From contig NC_059388.1 of NCBI RefSeq assembly GCF_019703515.2, forward strand, positions 2,369,501-2,433,500: 64,000 bases of DNA, in the 5' to 3' direction. Under the pieces are notes generated by a model. The model had not been told where the DNA came from and searched no databases. It saw only the letters and a program-made list of their open reading frames with translations. The first letter of the stretch is position 1. Each line of letters begins with the position of its first letter. The position numbers and the translations under genes are program-made. Below are positions 47,840-58,965 of this stretch, one piece after another. The DNA comes from Myxocyprinus asiaticus. Taxonomy: Eukaryota > Chordata > Actinopteri > Cypriniformes > Catostomidae.

Positions 47840-48150
47840 TCATGCAATGGCCCTATTTACACATGGTATAAAGATGTGTTTTGGGCGATCCGATTACAAA
47901 TGGACAGGTGAGACACATCACCATTTTCACCTGGTCATAATATGCGTCTTTTCTGACTACTTGTATTCGGATTTTCACTACGTCAGAGTGTTACTGCATT
48001 AGTCACTTCAACTTTAATTCATTCATCACTCATGCAATCAGTTGTGTGTATTGTTAGGAAAACTAACTGCATCACACACACAGCGAGTGTTTGTGAGCAA
48101 TGGTGGACAAAGTACACTAATCCTGTACTTGAGTAAAAGTGCAGATACCA
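47840..48150. repeat. Fragments of two hAT-like repeats
   Basis: GGCCCTATTTACACATGGTA and GTTTTGGGCGATCCGATTAC (47846-47900) form one terminal motif. CAATGGTGGACAAAGTACAC with CTTGAGTAAAAGTGCAGATA (48100-48148) is the end of the hAT family seen complete at 51188-52636. GGCTGCACGATTTGGAC follows at 48157 and looks like a third. None has a partner end nearby. Confidence 0.45.
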
Positions 48151-48805
48151 TCATTGGGCTGCACGATTTGGACAAAAATTTATATTGTGATTATTCTGAC
48201 AATTATTGTTATTGTGAATTTAACTGCAATATGATTAACAAAAAAAAAAAAATTAAAATAGAAGCTGTGTGATTCCTTTATACAAAATAACAAAATAAGG
48301 TAATATTTTGCCCATACTCTACTGCCAATGAAAATACCTACTCTTTAAGGGTTCACACCTGAGTCCTCATAAAAATAACCTAACTCAGACAATGTGCTAA
48401 ACGCAATGTGCCATAGTTGCCTAGTTCCCGAAACTAAGTGTTTGAAAGAAGATTTTTAAGTATGAATATTTTCAGAGACAGGAGAAGAAATATTCTGATG
48501 GATCAAAATTCAGTGGAAGAACAGTTTTCAAAGCTTTAATTCAGCCCAAGCTGAACACTCCAAAAGCATTTTACTGTTTCTCCACAAGCGGAGGTCTGTA
48601 GCAGACATATTACCAAAGCTTGAACCACAAATGACAGAAGGTTGAAGGAGACAAGTAAAGGTACCAGTGCTCTTTGAATGAAACTACATGCTTTAAACAC
48701 TGCTATACTCAATGTGCGAAAGAGGAGGGAGAGAGAACTGAGGAACACATGCATCACCCTGTTTTTCATAAAATTTATGTTTTAATCTCTATTTTGTGTC
48801 ACTGG

Positions 48806-48950
48806 GCCCTCTTTTAAGCACGCAAGCGTTAAGCGCAGCACAATGTCAATGGGCATGGCCACAAAGTGTTGGTATTTTCGTGCAAGTGTGCGCTAAGGCT
48901 AGGCGCAAGTGGGTTTGGCAAAATCGCAGCGCAAGGTGCTAATCAGGTCA
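48806..48950. repeat. Harbinger-like fragment rich in GCGCAAG
   Basis: GGGCCCTCTTTTAAGCACGC is followed by AAGCGCAGCACAATG and repeated GCGCAAG motifs, which resembles the end of a fish non-autonomous Harbinger. No opposite end was found. Not a tRNA: no acceptor stem or B box is present. Confidence 0.35.
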
Positions 48951-49737
48951 ATGTAGGTTCTTCTCCGGCACCGTCTCCGTCCTATTATACAGTCCATTCT
49001 CAGTCAAGCACCAGTGATATAAACAAAGACATAACTTTCATAAGAAGTTGGTAGTGTAGATGGTCTGTATGTATGCAATGCACCTTTAATGTATGATTCT
49101 CTCATTCAACTGTAAACACTTATGTGGAACTGTTGCTACTCTTAAAGAGACAGTACCATTTTAGCGTTTGTTATACATTTAAATGTAAACTCAATGTAAA
49201 CACTTGTAAATCATTGAAATTATGCATATAATCAAACATGTTACAAAATGTAATAATGTAGTAAGTGTAATAAATCTGTAAAAATTAGTGCTGAATTGTT
49301 TTGTCACACACAGATTCTGAAAGTGCTGAAATTTGACACTATATATACACTTTTCCTGTCAAAATGCATTTATTTCCATCTTAGCAAAGAAAACAAAACA
49401 AAAATTTAACAATATAATGCTTTATTATAATGCCTTCCACAGTGTTAAAATAGAAATGCACTAAAACAGCACCAATTCAAGTAACATTAAACATTTCACA
49501 AAGTCTGAGGCTGACTAATTAAAAACTAGTCCCCACATTTTCATTGCAATGGGCATTAAATCTCTTAAACTCAAATCCTCCACAATATCAATCTGCTGGT
49601 AGACTGTGGCTATCTGCTTTACTACAGCAAACGTGAAGCCGCATTCATGATTCGCATCAGGGCATCATCGCCAGCACCGTTTTGTCTGAGTGCTTGCAGA
49701 CAAAAAACGTCTCATTCTGTGTTTTGGTGATATTTAA

Positions 49738-50826
49738 AGGAATAGTTCGCCCAAAAATGAAAATTTGCTGATAATTTACTCACCCCTCAGGCCATCCAAG
49801 ATGTATCTGAGTTTCTTTCTTCATCAAAACAGAATTTAAGATTTTTAGGATTTCATTTCAGGCCTCCTCCTTTAAACAATGCAAGTGAATGTACATATTT
49901 AGGTGCATCAAAATAATCCACACGACTCCAGTCGACAAATAAAGTTCTTCTGAACCCAAACGATTGTTTATTTTTAGAAACAAAACAATACTTATATACT
50001 TTTTAACTACAAATGTTCGCTGTTCGAGAGGAATGACATAAGCTCGTTGGTAAGGTCACGCGTCACGTGGAGGAGGCAGGAAGCGCATCATTGTTTACAA
50101 GAGAATCTTGCACAGACTAAGCGCCATTCACAAACCAAAACAGTCCAAAACAATTTCAAACACGATGTCGGAGGATTTTGATTTTAGAAGACAAGAGGGG
50201 ATGGAGTTTTTCGCCCAACCCTACCTATTTGAGCCCGAATACACCGAAGAGGAACTGAGGGAGATGGAGGAGGCTGCAGCAGCGGCGCAATCACAAGTCT
50301 CAGGGAGGCAGAGATCTATGAAGACATGGTGGTGCACATGTAGTAAATGCCAAACAATGCCAACAGAGGCAGAGAGCCTGTGCTGCCATGATTGGACCAT
50401 AGCAATTCCACCGCTGGAAACAATTAGCAAGGCAGCCAGTGAGAACACTCCTAGTCCTAGCTGTATTACCGAACATAATGGTTTTCCACCATTGCTGCTC
50501 CTCTTGTAAACAATAACGCTTCCTGCCTCCTCCTCCACGTGACGCATGACCTTACCAACAAGCTTACGTCATCCCTCTCATAAGCATGCGTCACAGAGAT
50601 GTACGGAAGCGAACATTTATAAAAATTATCAATCGTTTGGGTTCAGAAGAACTTTATTTGTTGACTGGAGTCGTGTGGATTAATTTGATGCACCCTAAAT
50701 ATACATTTTGGACAGTCAAAAAATGGAGGCCTGAAATGAAATCCTAAAAGTCTTAAATTCTGTTTTGATGAAGAAAGAAACTCAACAAATTATCAACAAA
50801 TTTTCATTTTTAGGTGAACTAATCCT
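49738..50826 (+). mobile_element. TTAA-target palindromic element carrying an ORF
   Basis: The ends are AGGAATAGTTCGCCC and its inverse GGTGAACTAATCCT, flanked by TTAA at 49734-49737 and 50827-50830. The arms extend more than 300 bp each: TTGTTTACAAGAGAATCTTG on the left and TTGTAAACAATAACGCTTCC on the right mark their inner ends. Between them lies an ORF with a P2X7-C-like motif. TTAA duplications are typical of piggyBac and Kolobok elements; no transposase is present, so the superfamily is open. A shorter ORF-less relative is at 16023-16904. Confidence 0.8.
50165..50509 (+). CDS. ORF in TTAA element: P2X7 C-terminal-domain-like cysteine motif
   Basis: The 114-aa ORF starts MSEDFDFRRQEGMEFFAQPY, followed by acidic YTEEELREMEEAAAAA (residues 26-41) and then WWCTCSKCQTMPTEAESLCC (55-74). 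The pattern WCxCxxCxxMPTxxExxCC is the one I associate with the intracellular C-terminal domain of P2X7 receptors and with many fish P2X7-like proteins. The later part of that domain is missing, and the last 35 residues look unrelated. An in-frame ATG at 50108 adds 19 residues, but the 50165 start gives the better protein. No membrane segment is seen. It sits exactly between the palindromic arms. It may be a captured host fragment or a remnant of the element's own gene. Confidence 0.6.
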   Translation: MSEDFDFRRQEGMEFFAQPYLFEPEYTEEELREMEEAAAAAQSQVSGRQRSMKTWWCTCSKCQTMPTEAESLCCHDWTIAIPPLETISKAASENTPSPSCITEHNGFPPLLLLL

Positions 50827-51187
50827 TTAAGACTTGACGTGCTTCTGTGGTAATTAAAATGCACCTTACATTACATACATACTTGATTTTTATAACAAGT
50901 CTCATCTGGGCTTGTTTTGTAAATCAAATAACATTAGGAGGTCCTTTTTCCCATTTTAATACAGAAGTACTGTTGAGTGTGTGTGGAGATTCTTTTATTT
51001 CCTGAGATATCCTCCGTGGCTCTATCATATGACTAGCGTGTTTTGACAGTACCGCCCATAGAATGTCTATGGGACTGCCGCGTTAGGCTATTTTATGCTA
51101 AGCTTGTAGGTTCCCCTTGGTAGAAGGGCTCTGGTGTGTGTGCGTTGTGAAGTGTACATCAATGTGTAATGATTCCGGGCAGACACA

Positions 51188-52636
51188 CAGTGGTATAAAG
51201 TAATGAAGTACAAATACTTTTGTTACTGTACGTAAGTAGCTTTTTCATTAAATTTGTTGCAACTTTGCTAAATTTTTTTAGCCAGACAAATACTTTTTAC
51301 TCTGATACAGACCCTCTCGTTACTCATTAACTGGATTAAAAAAAGTTGTGTTTCATAATTTGTGAAAATGGAAGCACTTGAAGCTAGTGAGAAAAGCCGA
51401 TCAAGATGGATGATGTGTGGGAGCAGAAGTATTTTTCCCCAAGAGTTGATGGTGTGAAACTACAGCACCCCTTTACTACGTGAATATGCTTGTAAGGTTT
51501 TTTTGCGGTCACTCTAAATGCTAGTTTTTTCCAACACCCGTGGAGGTAAATTGGACCTGGCAAAACACATTTGGTCTGTACTCACTTACGTCAACAAAGT
51601 CTGAACTTGGAGGACCGCAAGGGCTTAGGGTGCCATTTGGGACAAGGCCCTCTGGTGCATAAGGTCAATAAACACTCAGCGCATACATGCATGCAGTCAG
51701 TGACAGACCAGAAATGTGCCCTGAACTACACCAGAGACTAAACTTTGAACACAATTCAAAATGCACAGACAAGATGTAATTTACTCTAGCTGTGTACAAA
51801 CCTGGTGGTCTAAATGTATTCATCAATGTATATACACATTTAAGCCACAGAATACAAGGAACACAGAAACAATGGAGGACTCTTCTAATATGCTGTGGAA
51901 CACCAGTAGGTGTTTTATACCCAGTTTTCCATTCATCTCATCATTCGTGAATAAAGCAAAATCATGGTGTCGCATGCTTTTGGTTCTTTCTACAGTACCG
52001 GTAGCACAGAGTATTGCCATTTGGTAACCGTGCGGTGTTTGTCAGCTGCTTTGAAACTCTCACATGCGTGTGTTTGTCTGTGTGTGCTGTAAAGAGCGCT
52101 CATTTCGACACAACCATCCATGTTTTCCCGGGCTATACAAAATAATTTTATACATAATAAAAATATTGATATTATTCTTCATTTTTATGAACTATAGCTT
52201 ATTTTCTGAATAAAATGCCCAATACTTATCCACCTGCAACCCAGCTTTACTTACTGTATACTGAACTATTTATTTGTAATGTATTTATTTGAATAGGGAC
52301 AGCACAAGAACATAATTTCAGCACAAAAAAACAAAGCATTTGAAAATCAAAGAGAAAATATTAATTATAAAACTTAATATTTATTGTATCCAATATCACC
52401 TTTATGAGACTCAATTATATGGCTTTAAAAATAACTAAATGAATGGGTCACATTTTATAAGATGAACAGATCTGAATTTATAGAACTTTTACTTTTTCAT
52501 ATTTAAGTAAAAGTAAAAAGCACCTGGTTTTAAAAATACATAAGTATTTTAATGGATGACTTTTACTTTAGTAATACATTTGTGTGGTATCTGTATTTTT
52601 CTTAAGTATGGAAATTGTGTACTTTTTCCACCACTG
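51188..52636. mobile_element. Non-autonomous hAT element (1,449 bp)
   Basis: The left end CAGTGGTATAAAGTAATG faces the right end GTACTTTTTCCACCACTG. Flanks CAGACACA (51180-51187) and CAGACATA (52637-52644) form an 8-bp duplication with one mismatch. Sub-terminal AAGTAAAAGTA motifs occur on the right. The paralogous repeat at 45340-45695 shows the unoccupied site GGACATATCAC. No transposase was recognised; the ORF at 51761-52027 has no known motif. Confidence 0.8.
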
Positions 52637-52957
52637 CAGACATATTACAAATGTTCCGTCCTTCCAACAAGTGTATGCTGGTTTATGTTGTATTGACGGT
52701 AAATGTGTTAACATCGATTAAAAAAAATAACACGTTAAACATTTTAAATTAATCACATGAGTTAACGTGTTAATTCTGCCAGCTCTAGTAAATATATAAA
52801 TATTTAAAGGGGCAGTCATACATTGACATTTTTAAATTCAACAACACTGTAAATATTGAAGAATTAAACAAAAAGGCTCTTGCAGCATCTATAATACTTT
52901 TCATATAGTAGCATTAGCTTAAATGTTATGTGGAATTCTATTTTCATTATTGGGTTC

Positions 52958-53744
52958 TGTAGGGCTTTACTGGTTGTTTAGATCAGTGTTACTATCAGAA
53001 ATAGTTAATAATTATTTATTTAGTTATTAATTAATATTTAAATTAATTAATTGGATCTAACTCATTAAAACCTCATATGGGACTCCAGTAAATGTAGTGT
53101 GCTACGTTTAGGAGCAAGTTTGGTTATTAGCAATAATTAATAATTATCAAAGACAATTATTAATTATTAAAATCAATAGAACATTGATGAGAATCAATGT
53201 TAGCTTTTTTTTTTTTAATCCTTTAAATCAACAATTATCAGAGATAATCGTTAACTGTTAACATCGATGAAACGTTCATTAAAATTAACACTAGCTTAAT
53301 GATTATTCAAATTCAACAATCATCAAAGATAATTATCAATTATCAAAAATCAATAGAATATTAATAAGGATTCACATTGACGGGGCACCACCCTGGAATC
53401 AGGGACTAATAACCAAATAGTAAAACAGTCTCAATATTAGATTATTTTCTTAGGAAAATCGACATCCGAAGAATATCGATTTTCGGGAAAAAAAACAATG
53501 AATGAAGGTTTGAATCCGAGCACTGACATCCCGTCAGCATGACACACGTGTGTGCAAAACAAACCAAAACACTTCTCTTTGTAAAATAACAGTTTATTTA
53601 TGCAGTAATATCAATTAATAATTAATACAATGTGTCAATAAACTTCCGATTTACAACTACAAACTAAACAGTGATATGATTAGATATGGAAATAAAAATA
53701 ATCCTATAACACATAAGGTGTGCGTGTATGTGTGTGTGTGGTTA

Positions 53745-53779
<35 letters not shown>

Positions 53780-54815
53780 AAGTGACGGCCCTAAAGCCGA
53801 TTTCGCGACAGTGGGAGAGAAAGCAGCTGTTAGTTTATCACTCAGAGATGCGGTGTACGGCTCGTAAAAACCCTGCGTTATTTGACTCTTTAATGGATGA
53901 ACTCAGTTGCTGTCTCACCTGCGATGGCGAAAATGCACAACAATCCAATTTGGTTGGACCACAATACAGCAAAACAAATTTGTGATAATTAATACCCTGA
54001 GTATTAATAATGAGCGGACATGGCGTTCCGTAAACTCTACAAGCAAAAACCTTGAAACACAAGAATAACACACTATAATATTCTATCTCTGCCCAGACGT
54101 AAACCTCTTACTTGAATCGCATGAGGACACAGGTAGAATGTGTTTTCCTCCGTCCTTTAACTCTGACCCGGTTCCTTGAGGCTCGGGTGATGACAGGAGG
54201 CCGTTTCCTCGCTCTGTCGGCGGGAAATGGCGGAGAACGGCTGTTGATTCTCGGCGGGCTGGCGGAGAACTCAGAAATGTCGACTTGATTGAAGATGGAA
54301 GAGAAATCTTTAATCTCTTCACTTCTGTAGGCAAACGGATGAAGATGCAGATTGCTCGGCGGTCTCCTTTGGATCCGTTAGAGTGTTCGGTTGAACACAG
54401 AGTAATCTCAACTCGTCCGGCGAGATGGAGATTGTATGGCCACAGTTTCAAGTCGGACGTTACTTCCTTGTGCCACGAGGTTGCACCTGAGAGCAGCGAT
54501 AAACTACGTCTATGCTCGGTGAACAAAGTTGCTGGAAACAAATCCCGGAAGTATTTCAGAGGTATTTCAACTCCTGATGATGTCATGGTTTGAGGGACGT
54601 TCTGTTGTGTGCCTCATCCAATAGGAGTTGAGAGTTTGATCCTTTAGTGAGCAAGGCTTCATGGGATTTGTAGTCTTTTTTGGACTCCCTTTGTTTGATT
54701 TTGGCGCGATTTTTATTGGTATAATTTACGACTTGGAATGTGGGGGCTTGAGTTAGGTTTTTACGACTGTGTTAGGCCTGCCATTGTCTTCTATCTGAAT
54801 ACATGAGGCCCAATA
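52958..54815. mobile_element. Solo LTR (copy B), inverted relative to copy A
   Basis: This 1,858-bp unit is the reverse complement of the LTR at 1859-3754 along its whole length. On the plus strand it starts TGTAGGGCTTTACTGG and ends GAGGCCCAATA. It is flanked by a perfect GTTC duplication (52954-52957 and 54816-54819). Its outer TG is mutated (TATTGGG where copy A has TGTTGAG). The differences include a shorter internal 26-bp array and a longer GA tract. No retroviral coding region accompanies it. Confidence 0.75.
53749..53776. repeat. (GA)n microsatellite in LTR copy B
   Basis: About 14 GA units, corresponding to the CT run of LTR copy A. Confidence 0.95.
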
Positions 54816-54986
54816 GTTCCAACCATGTGAATATTTTTGTTAAAAATGTGTATGAAATTTCAAATGGTGACAACAGCTTGTCTTATTATTATAAATGCAA
54901 TTTCCGTACATATAAATTGATAGAATGTAAAATTTTTACATTTTTTAAAAGCTACAATGTGATTAAAATGATGAAAACTAAATATA

Positions 54987-55813
54987 CACTGGCAGCCAAA
55001 AGTTTGGAATAATGTACAGGTTTTGCTGTTTCGGAAGGAAATTAATAGTTTAATTCACCGAAGTGGCATTCAACTGATCACATTACTAAAGTAAAAAGTC
55101 ATTTTTGATCAAATCTAGACAGGCCCCATTTCAAGCAGCCATCACCCCAACACCTTATCCTTGAGTAATCATGCTAAATTGCTAATTTATTACTAGAAAA
55201 TCACTTGCCATTATATCAAACACAGCTGAAAGCTATTTGGTTCGTTAAATGAAACTTAACATTGTCTTTGTGTTTGTTTTTGAGTTGCCACAGTATACAA
55301 TAGGCTGACATGTCTTAAGGTCAATATTAGGTCAAAAATGGCAAAAAAGAAACAGCTTTCTCTAGAAACTCATCAGTCAATCATTGTTTTGAGGAATGAA
55401 GGCTATACAATGCTTGAAATTGCCAAAAAACTGAAGATTTCATACATTTCATACATAAGAGTGGGCAAAGAAACAGACATTGGACAACAGATAATTGGAA
55501 AAGAGTGTTATGGATCTTAACCCCATTGAGCTTTTGTGGGATCATCTAGACTGTAAGGTGCGCGAGAAGTGCCCGACAAGACAGCCACATCTATGGCAAG
55601 TGCTACAGGAAGTGTGGGGTGAAATGTCACCTGAGTATCTGGACAAACTGACAGCTAGAATAACAAAGATCTGCAAAGCTGTTATTGCTGCACATGGAGG
55701 ATTTTTTGATGAGAACTCTCTGAAGTAGTTTAAGAAGTTCTGAAGAAAAAAAAAATTCAAATTGTAATTTTTCACATTATTAATGTCCTGACTATTCATT
55801 GTGGCCACCAGTG
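54987..55813 (+). mobile_element. Short, internally deleted Tc1 element (sister of 15682-17728)
   Basis: It starts CACTGGCAGCCAAAAGTTTG after TA (54985-54986) and ends TGGCCACCAGTG before TA (55814-55815). Only 827 bp remain. Compared with its sister it lacks the TTAA element and has an extra deletion near 55455, but it shares the deletion between NWKRVL and DLNPIELLW base for base. Confidence 0.88.
55338..55728 (+). pseudogene. Tc1 transposase remnant, two internal deletions
   Basis: It opens MAKKKQLSLETHQSIIVLRN with part of the HTH (GYTMLEIAKKLKIS) and then jumps to RVGKETDIGQQ. It changes frame, reads DLNPIELLWDHLDCKVREK and finishes near residue DENSLK. It has no catalytic Asp residues. 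Confidence 0.8.
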
Positions 55814-55853
55814 TAAAATTAAATGACAAATATTATATATATAAAAAAATACA

Positions 55854-55899
55854 CAGTTGAAGTCAGAAGTTTACATACACTTAGGCTGAAGTCATTAAA
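55854..55899 (+). repeat. Lone end of a Sleeping Beauty-type Tc1
   Basis: CAGTTGAAGTCAGAAGTTTA and ACACTTAGGCTGAAGTCATT match the first 46 bp of the element at 32875. The sequence then switches abruptly to the next repeat. Confidence 0.85.
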
Positions 55900-56310
55900 T
55901 AGGCCCTATTATGCTTTTTGGGATTTTACCTTTCCTTTAGTGTGTAATATAGCTGTTTGTGCATGTAAAAGGTCTGCAAAGTTACAAAGCACAAAGTCCA
56001 CGCAAAAGGAAGTTATTCCCTCCTACAGATAACACTGCTAAAGAACTACAAGAAAAGGCTGGATTGTAGTCCAGCCATTTCTTCAGTAAAGTATCTACAT
56101 CACTATGTAACACATTTGCATGATGCCTGCCTAAGGGCTACTTTGGCCCGCCCTCAAACAAACGTAGTTATATCCGAGGCCAGGATGAGTTGGGTTAGTG
56201 TTGTCACCATGTCGAGAAGTTGCTGTTTTCTTCACTGCAAAAGCAAAACCTCTTTGTTTGGACTTCCAAAAGGCAGACGAATTGAAGAATCAGTGGTTTA
56301 AATTTATTTT
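55898..56310 (+). mobile_element. 5' fragment of a DNA transposon encoding a THAP-like start
   Basis: TAGGCCCTATTATGC at the left followed by GGGATTTTACCTTTCC is a terminal sequence of a fish DNA-transposon family. It leads to an ATG at 56209 with a THAP-like ORF. THAP N-termini are characteristic of P and Kolobok transposases. The element is truncated after about 410 bp, and no right end was found. Confidence 0.5.
56209..56301 (+). pseudogene. Truncated THAP-type zinc-finger start
   Basis: The 30-residue reading MSRSCCFLHCKSKTSLFGLP followed by KGRRIEESVV has the Cys-x4-Cys start and the hydrophobic-Pro (LFGLPK) of the C2CH THAP DNA-binding domain. It stops before the second Cys/His pair. 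Most likely it is the remains of a transposase N-terminus. Confidence 0.5.
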
Positions 56311-56316
56311 AATTAT

Positions 56317-56756
56317 TTAGCAGTACAAACACAACCAATGCCGGATTTTCAAGACGGTTACTCCCGAAAGATGGTGCAGTTCCCACTTCGTAGGGACAAT
56401 CTGGCGGTAATGCTCGGAGCCTTCTCCTCCTCCTCCTCCTCCTCCGGATGGCCAGGAGCACTGCTGAGTGAATGGTCTCCGTGGCCAAGGACGCTGGCTC
56501 TGGAACGGTCGAGGCTTCAGCTCATGGACCGTGGCTGGCGTGGGCGCTGGCAGTGGCATGGGGTTCCCGCCATACCCCACAGTGTAAGGGGAGAACATGA
56601 GCCTCAAAGCATAACTAATAAATTCTACTAAAGAGAGTTCACACTTGCCTCTAGGCAGGCAGGACTTAACTGGCTCACCGAGTCCAAAACGGTAGATGTT
56701 CTTGAAACAAATATCTCCCCAATTAAAATCCTGGGTGAGACTGCAGGAACACTCAG
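56317..56756 (-). repeat. Unclassified repeat-like segment with a (CTC)n tract
   Basis: The minus-strand ORF across 56790-56317 includes a Pro-rich stretch and a Gly run encoded by the CTC/GGA repeat at 56423-56445. Its composition (many Pro, Arg and Trp) and lack of motif make a genuine gene unlikely. It may be part of a retroelement leader or gag region. No structural ends were found. Confidence 0.3.
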
Positions 56757-57649
56757 GGTGTGTTGCACCAATAAGAATTAAATTAAGCACAGTTTAGAGC
56801 TAATCCAGGGTTTGTTGATCCAAGTTTTTTTTTTTTTAATTTGAGTTGTGTTGCACCACTTAATTTTAAATACGGTTTAACAAATCAGATATTAAACTTT
56901 TAACCCGTGATTAAAATGGTCACCTGCGATACATTTTGTCCGCCATGATGGATTCTGAATTTCACAGCTGTAGATCGTTAGTACACAGGGCCGATCAAGG
57001 AGGTTAAGCAAATGTTGCAGCAGTGTGTACAGTGTCACAAGCTTTAAAATATGGCATAATCTTAATTTAAGAAAAAAGGATGGCTTGACTGCCTCCCCTC
57101 GTCAACGGCACTATTGTGGCCAGAAATGAACAGCCCAGGCTGCCGACTGAAATGAGTATAAGAGAGGAGGGGAGCAATAAAGATCACCTGTCGCTTGTAA
57201 CCGTTCTCATTAAATGCCAAAATTACCCTTTATTACTCTCGCTTCTCCTCATGAGACCCGTCCCTGTCCAGTGTCTCTGCATGTAAAGGATGGGGAAGCG
57301 GGTAATCGAGACGGGCCACCGCACTCGCACACCAAATTTGAAAGCACATATTGCGGCCAAAAGCCCAACATTTCGGACCATAATAAACATAAATATGATA
57401 AACGTCTCTCAGAGGACTGACTGCACATCCACTGTTCGTTTACCTAGTCATTAATGTTTAATTGTAGGTCCGTTTTTTTATTTAATCCACCGAAGCTGCA
57501 AATTTAAAGTTAATCCCTAACTGAGATTTAAATAAGAGTTTAAAGTATTGGAGAAACAGGATTGAAGAATTCAGATTTACTGTAAAATTTATCAGATAAA
57601 CCTTGAGTTAATCTAAATTTAAGATGAACCCTTGTTGGTGCAACCCACC
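56757..57649. mobile_element. Miniature DNA element with 5-bp target duplication
   Basis: The ends GGTGTGTTGCACC and GGTGCAACCCACC are inverted repeats with one mismatch, flanked on both sides by CTCAG (56752-56756 and 57650-57654). Sub-terminal motifs rich in TTAAAT/ATTTAA occur at both ends. The 893-bp unit has no recognisable transposase. The superfamily is uncertain. Confidence 0.7.
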
Positions 57650-58626
57650 CTCAGTATACTGCTCAATGGTTAAGTCTCCCTGTTTGAGAGACAGTAGTTG
57701 CAAAGCTGCTAGATCCATAGCGATGGTCAGTTGTTCTGTATTGACGTGCAGACGGATGAGTCAAGAGTACAGGATCTAAACGCAGCAGTTTTAATAAAGA
57801 ATTCCAAAAAAAAAAACACTGGAAACACGAAACAAAAGAAACCGAAATCCACACACTACAGCCTGAAAGGAAAACAACTGGCAATGAATACTGGGGAACA
57901 CAGGAACTAAATATACAGAGAACTAATGATGAAAAGAGGGACACCTGACACTAATGCACACAAGCACCAATGAACAAAGACAATGAAAAAGAACTACAAA
58001 ACCCATAAACCAACTAAAGACAGGGAAACAATGTGGTGACCTCTGGTGGTCGTCAGGATAATCACTACACTAACCAAGGATAGCATGTGTTAATTTTTGG
58101 AGTTCTCTCCATAAATGCAATATTGCCCGGTCCAATGATCCAAACTCAACTCAATTAAACTGCTTCTCTGCAAACGATACCAGACAATGGGATAATTGCA
58201 TAAGACGCCATGTTTGATTTTTGGTTTAGTGAGTCCAGAGACCACTGAAAATTGCATTTTGGATGAGGTGTTTACAGAAAAGGGATTTAAAATGTATTGC
58301 GGCATCTCAAGGTAGACACATGAGGCCGATCTCACAATCAGCGTTTATTTAAGGCTGTTTTCGGCCACAGCCACACCGTGCACTCTTTAACTGTTTGGAA
58401 AACCACACTTGAAAAAGAGGCAAAACCCTTTTTCCCACAGTCTCACCCTTACGGGGCATCCCCACACACACTGTACAGGAAACATTCAGGAACAGCTCTC
58501 AATGCAAAACATTACAAGCCAGTCAAATGCATAACACAACAAATTTCTCTCAACAGGTTGAATATAAAGTATGCAGTTAAATCTATGACTATGAAGGTAA
58601 AAAACAATAACGAAACACCTTGTTGA
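57650..58626. other. Region with weak repeat similarity only
   Basis: Around 57745-58070 the sequence has GTACAGGATCTAAACGCAGC, an AATAAAG, an A-run and repeated GGGACACCTGACAC-type motifs. This has the feel of an LTR-retrotransposon or LINE flank, but no ends are visible. The rest is plain AT-rich sequence. ORFs here are short and unremarkable. Confidence 0.3.
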
Positions 58627-58818
58627 TGAGAGAGGTCAACAGAGAATGGCTAGACTGGTTCGAACAGTCTGGTAACTCAGATAACCGCTCTGTACAATTG
58701 TAGTGAGAAGAATATCATCATGCTATTCTGAGATGCGGGTTGGTGCTGTTTTGGTGGCTCAAGGGGGACCTACACAATATTAGGCAGGTGGTTTTATTGT
58801 TGTGGCTGATCGGTGTAT
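58627..58818 (+). mobile_element. Right end of a Tc1 element
   Basis: It reads GAGAGGTCAACAGAGAATGG through AACTCAGATAACCGCTCTGT to GGCTGATCGGTGTA. It matches the minus strand of the Tc1 at 30032-30499 but retains an extra piece (GAGAAGAATATCATCATGC) that the other copy has lost. The left part is missing. Confidence 0.8.
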
Positions 58819-58844
58819 ATTGCCTTATCATGTTAATGTATACA

Positions 58845-58965
58845 TGGAAAAATGAACATTAATCAAGATTCATTAATGCTGTAAAAGTATAGTTAGATGT
58901 TATTTCACATTAGCTATTGCATTAACTAATGTTCACGTATTGAACCTTATTGTAAAATGTTATTC
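58845..58965. repeat. Fragment of the AACCTTATTGTAAAATGTTA repeat
   Basis: ATTAATGCTGTAAAAGTATA, GCATTAACTAATGTTCACG and GAACCTTATTGTAAAATGTT match parts of 18430-18690. It is another member of the same dispersed family. Confidence 0.5.

Larger units (their letters stand above)
49705..52795. repeat. Dispersed repeat interrupted by two younger elements
   Basis: Flanking segments 49705-49737, 50827-51187 and 52637-52795 line up, in order, with the uninterrupted copy at 45340-45695. A further unmatched segment at 50960-51110 has also been added or lost. The two insertions are the TTAA element and the hAT listed below. Confidence 0.65.

Noticed and set aside
48866..49054. Possible tRNA or tRNA-derived SINE near GCGCAAGTGGGTTTGGC
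   Set aside because: No cloverleaf, acceptor stem or B box can be drawn. It fits a Harbinger-like fragment better.
50108..50164. Extending the P2X7-C-like ORF to the upstream ATG at 50108
   Set aside because: The added residues translate part of the inverted arm leader that is also present in the ORF-less element. The 50165 start is the more natural beginning.
56317..56790. A 157-aa minus-strand ORF with a Pro-rich and poly-Gly stretch
   Set aside because: The glycine run comes from a CTC repeat, no domain is recognisable, and it overlaps the boundary of the miniature element at 56757.
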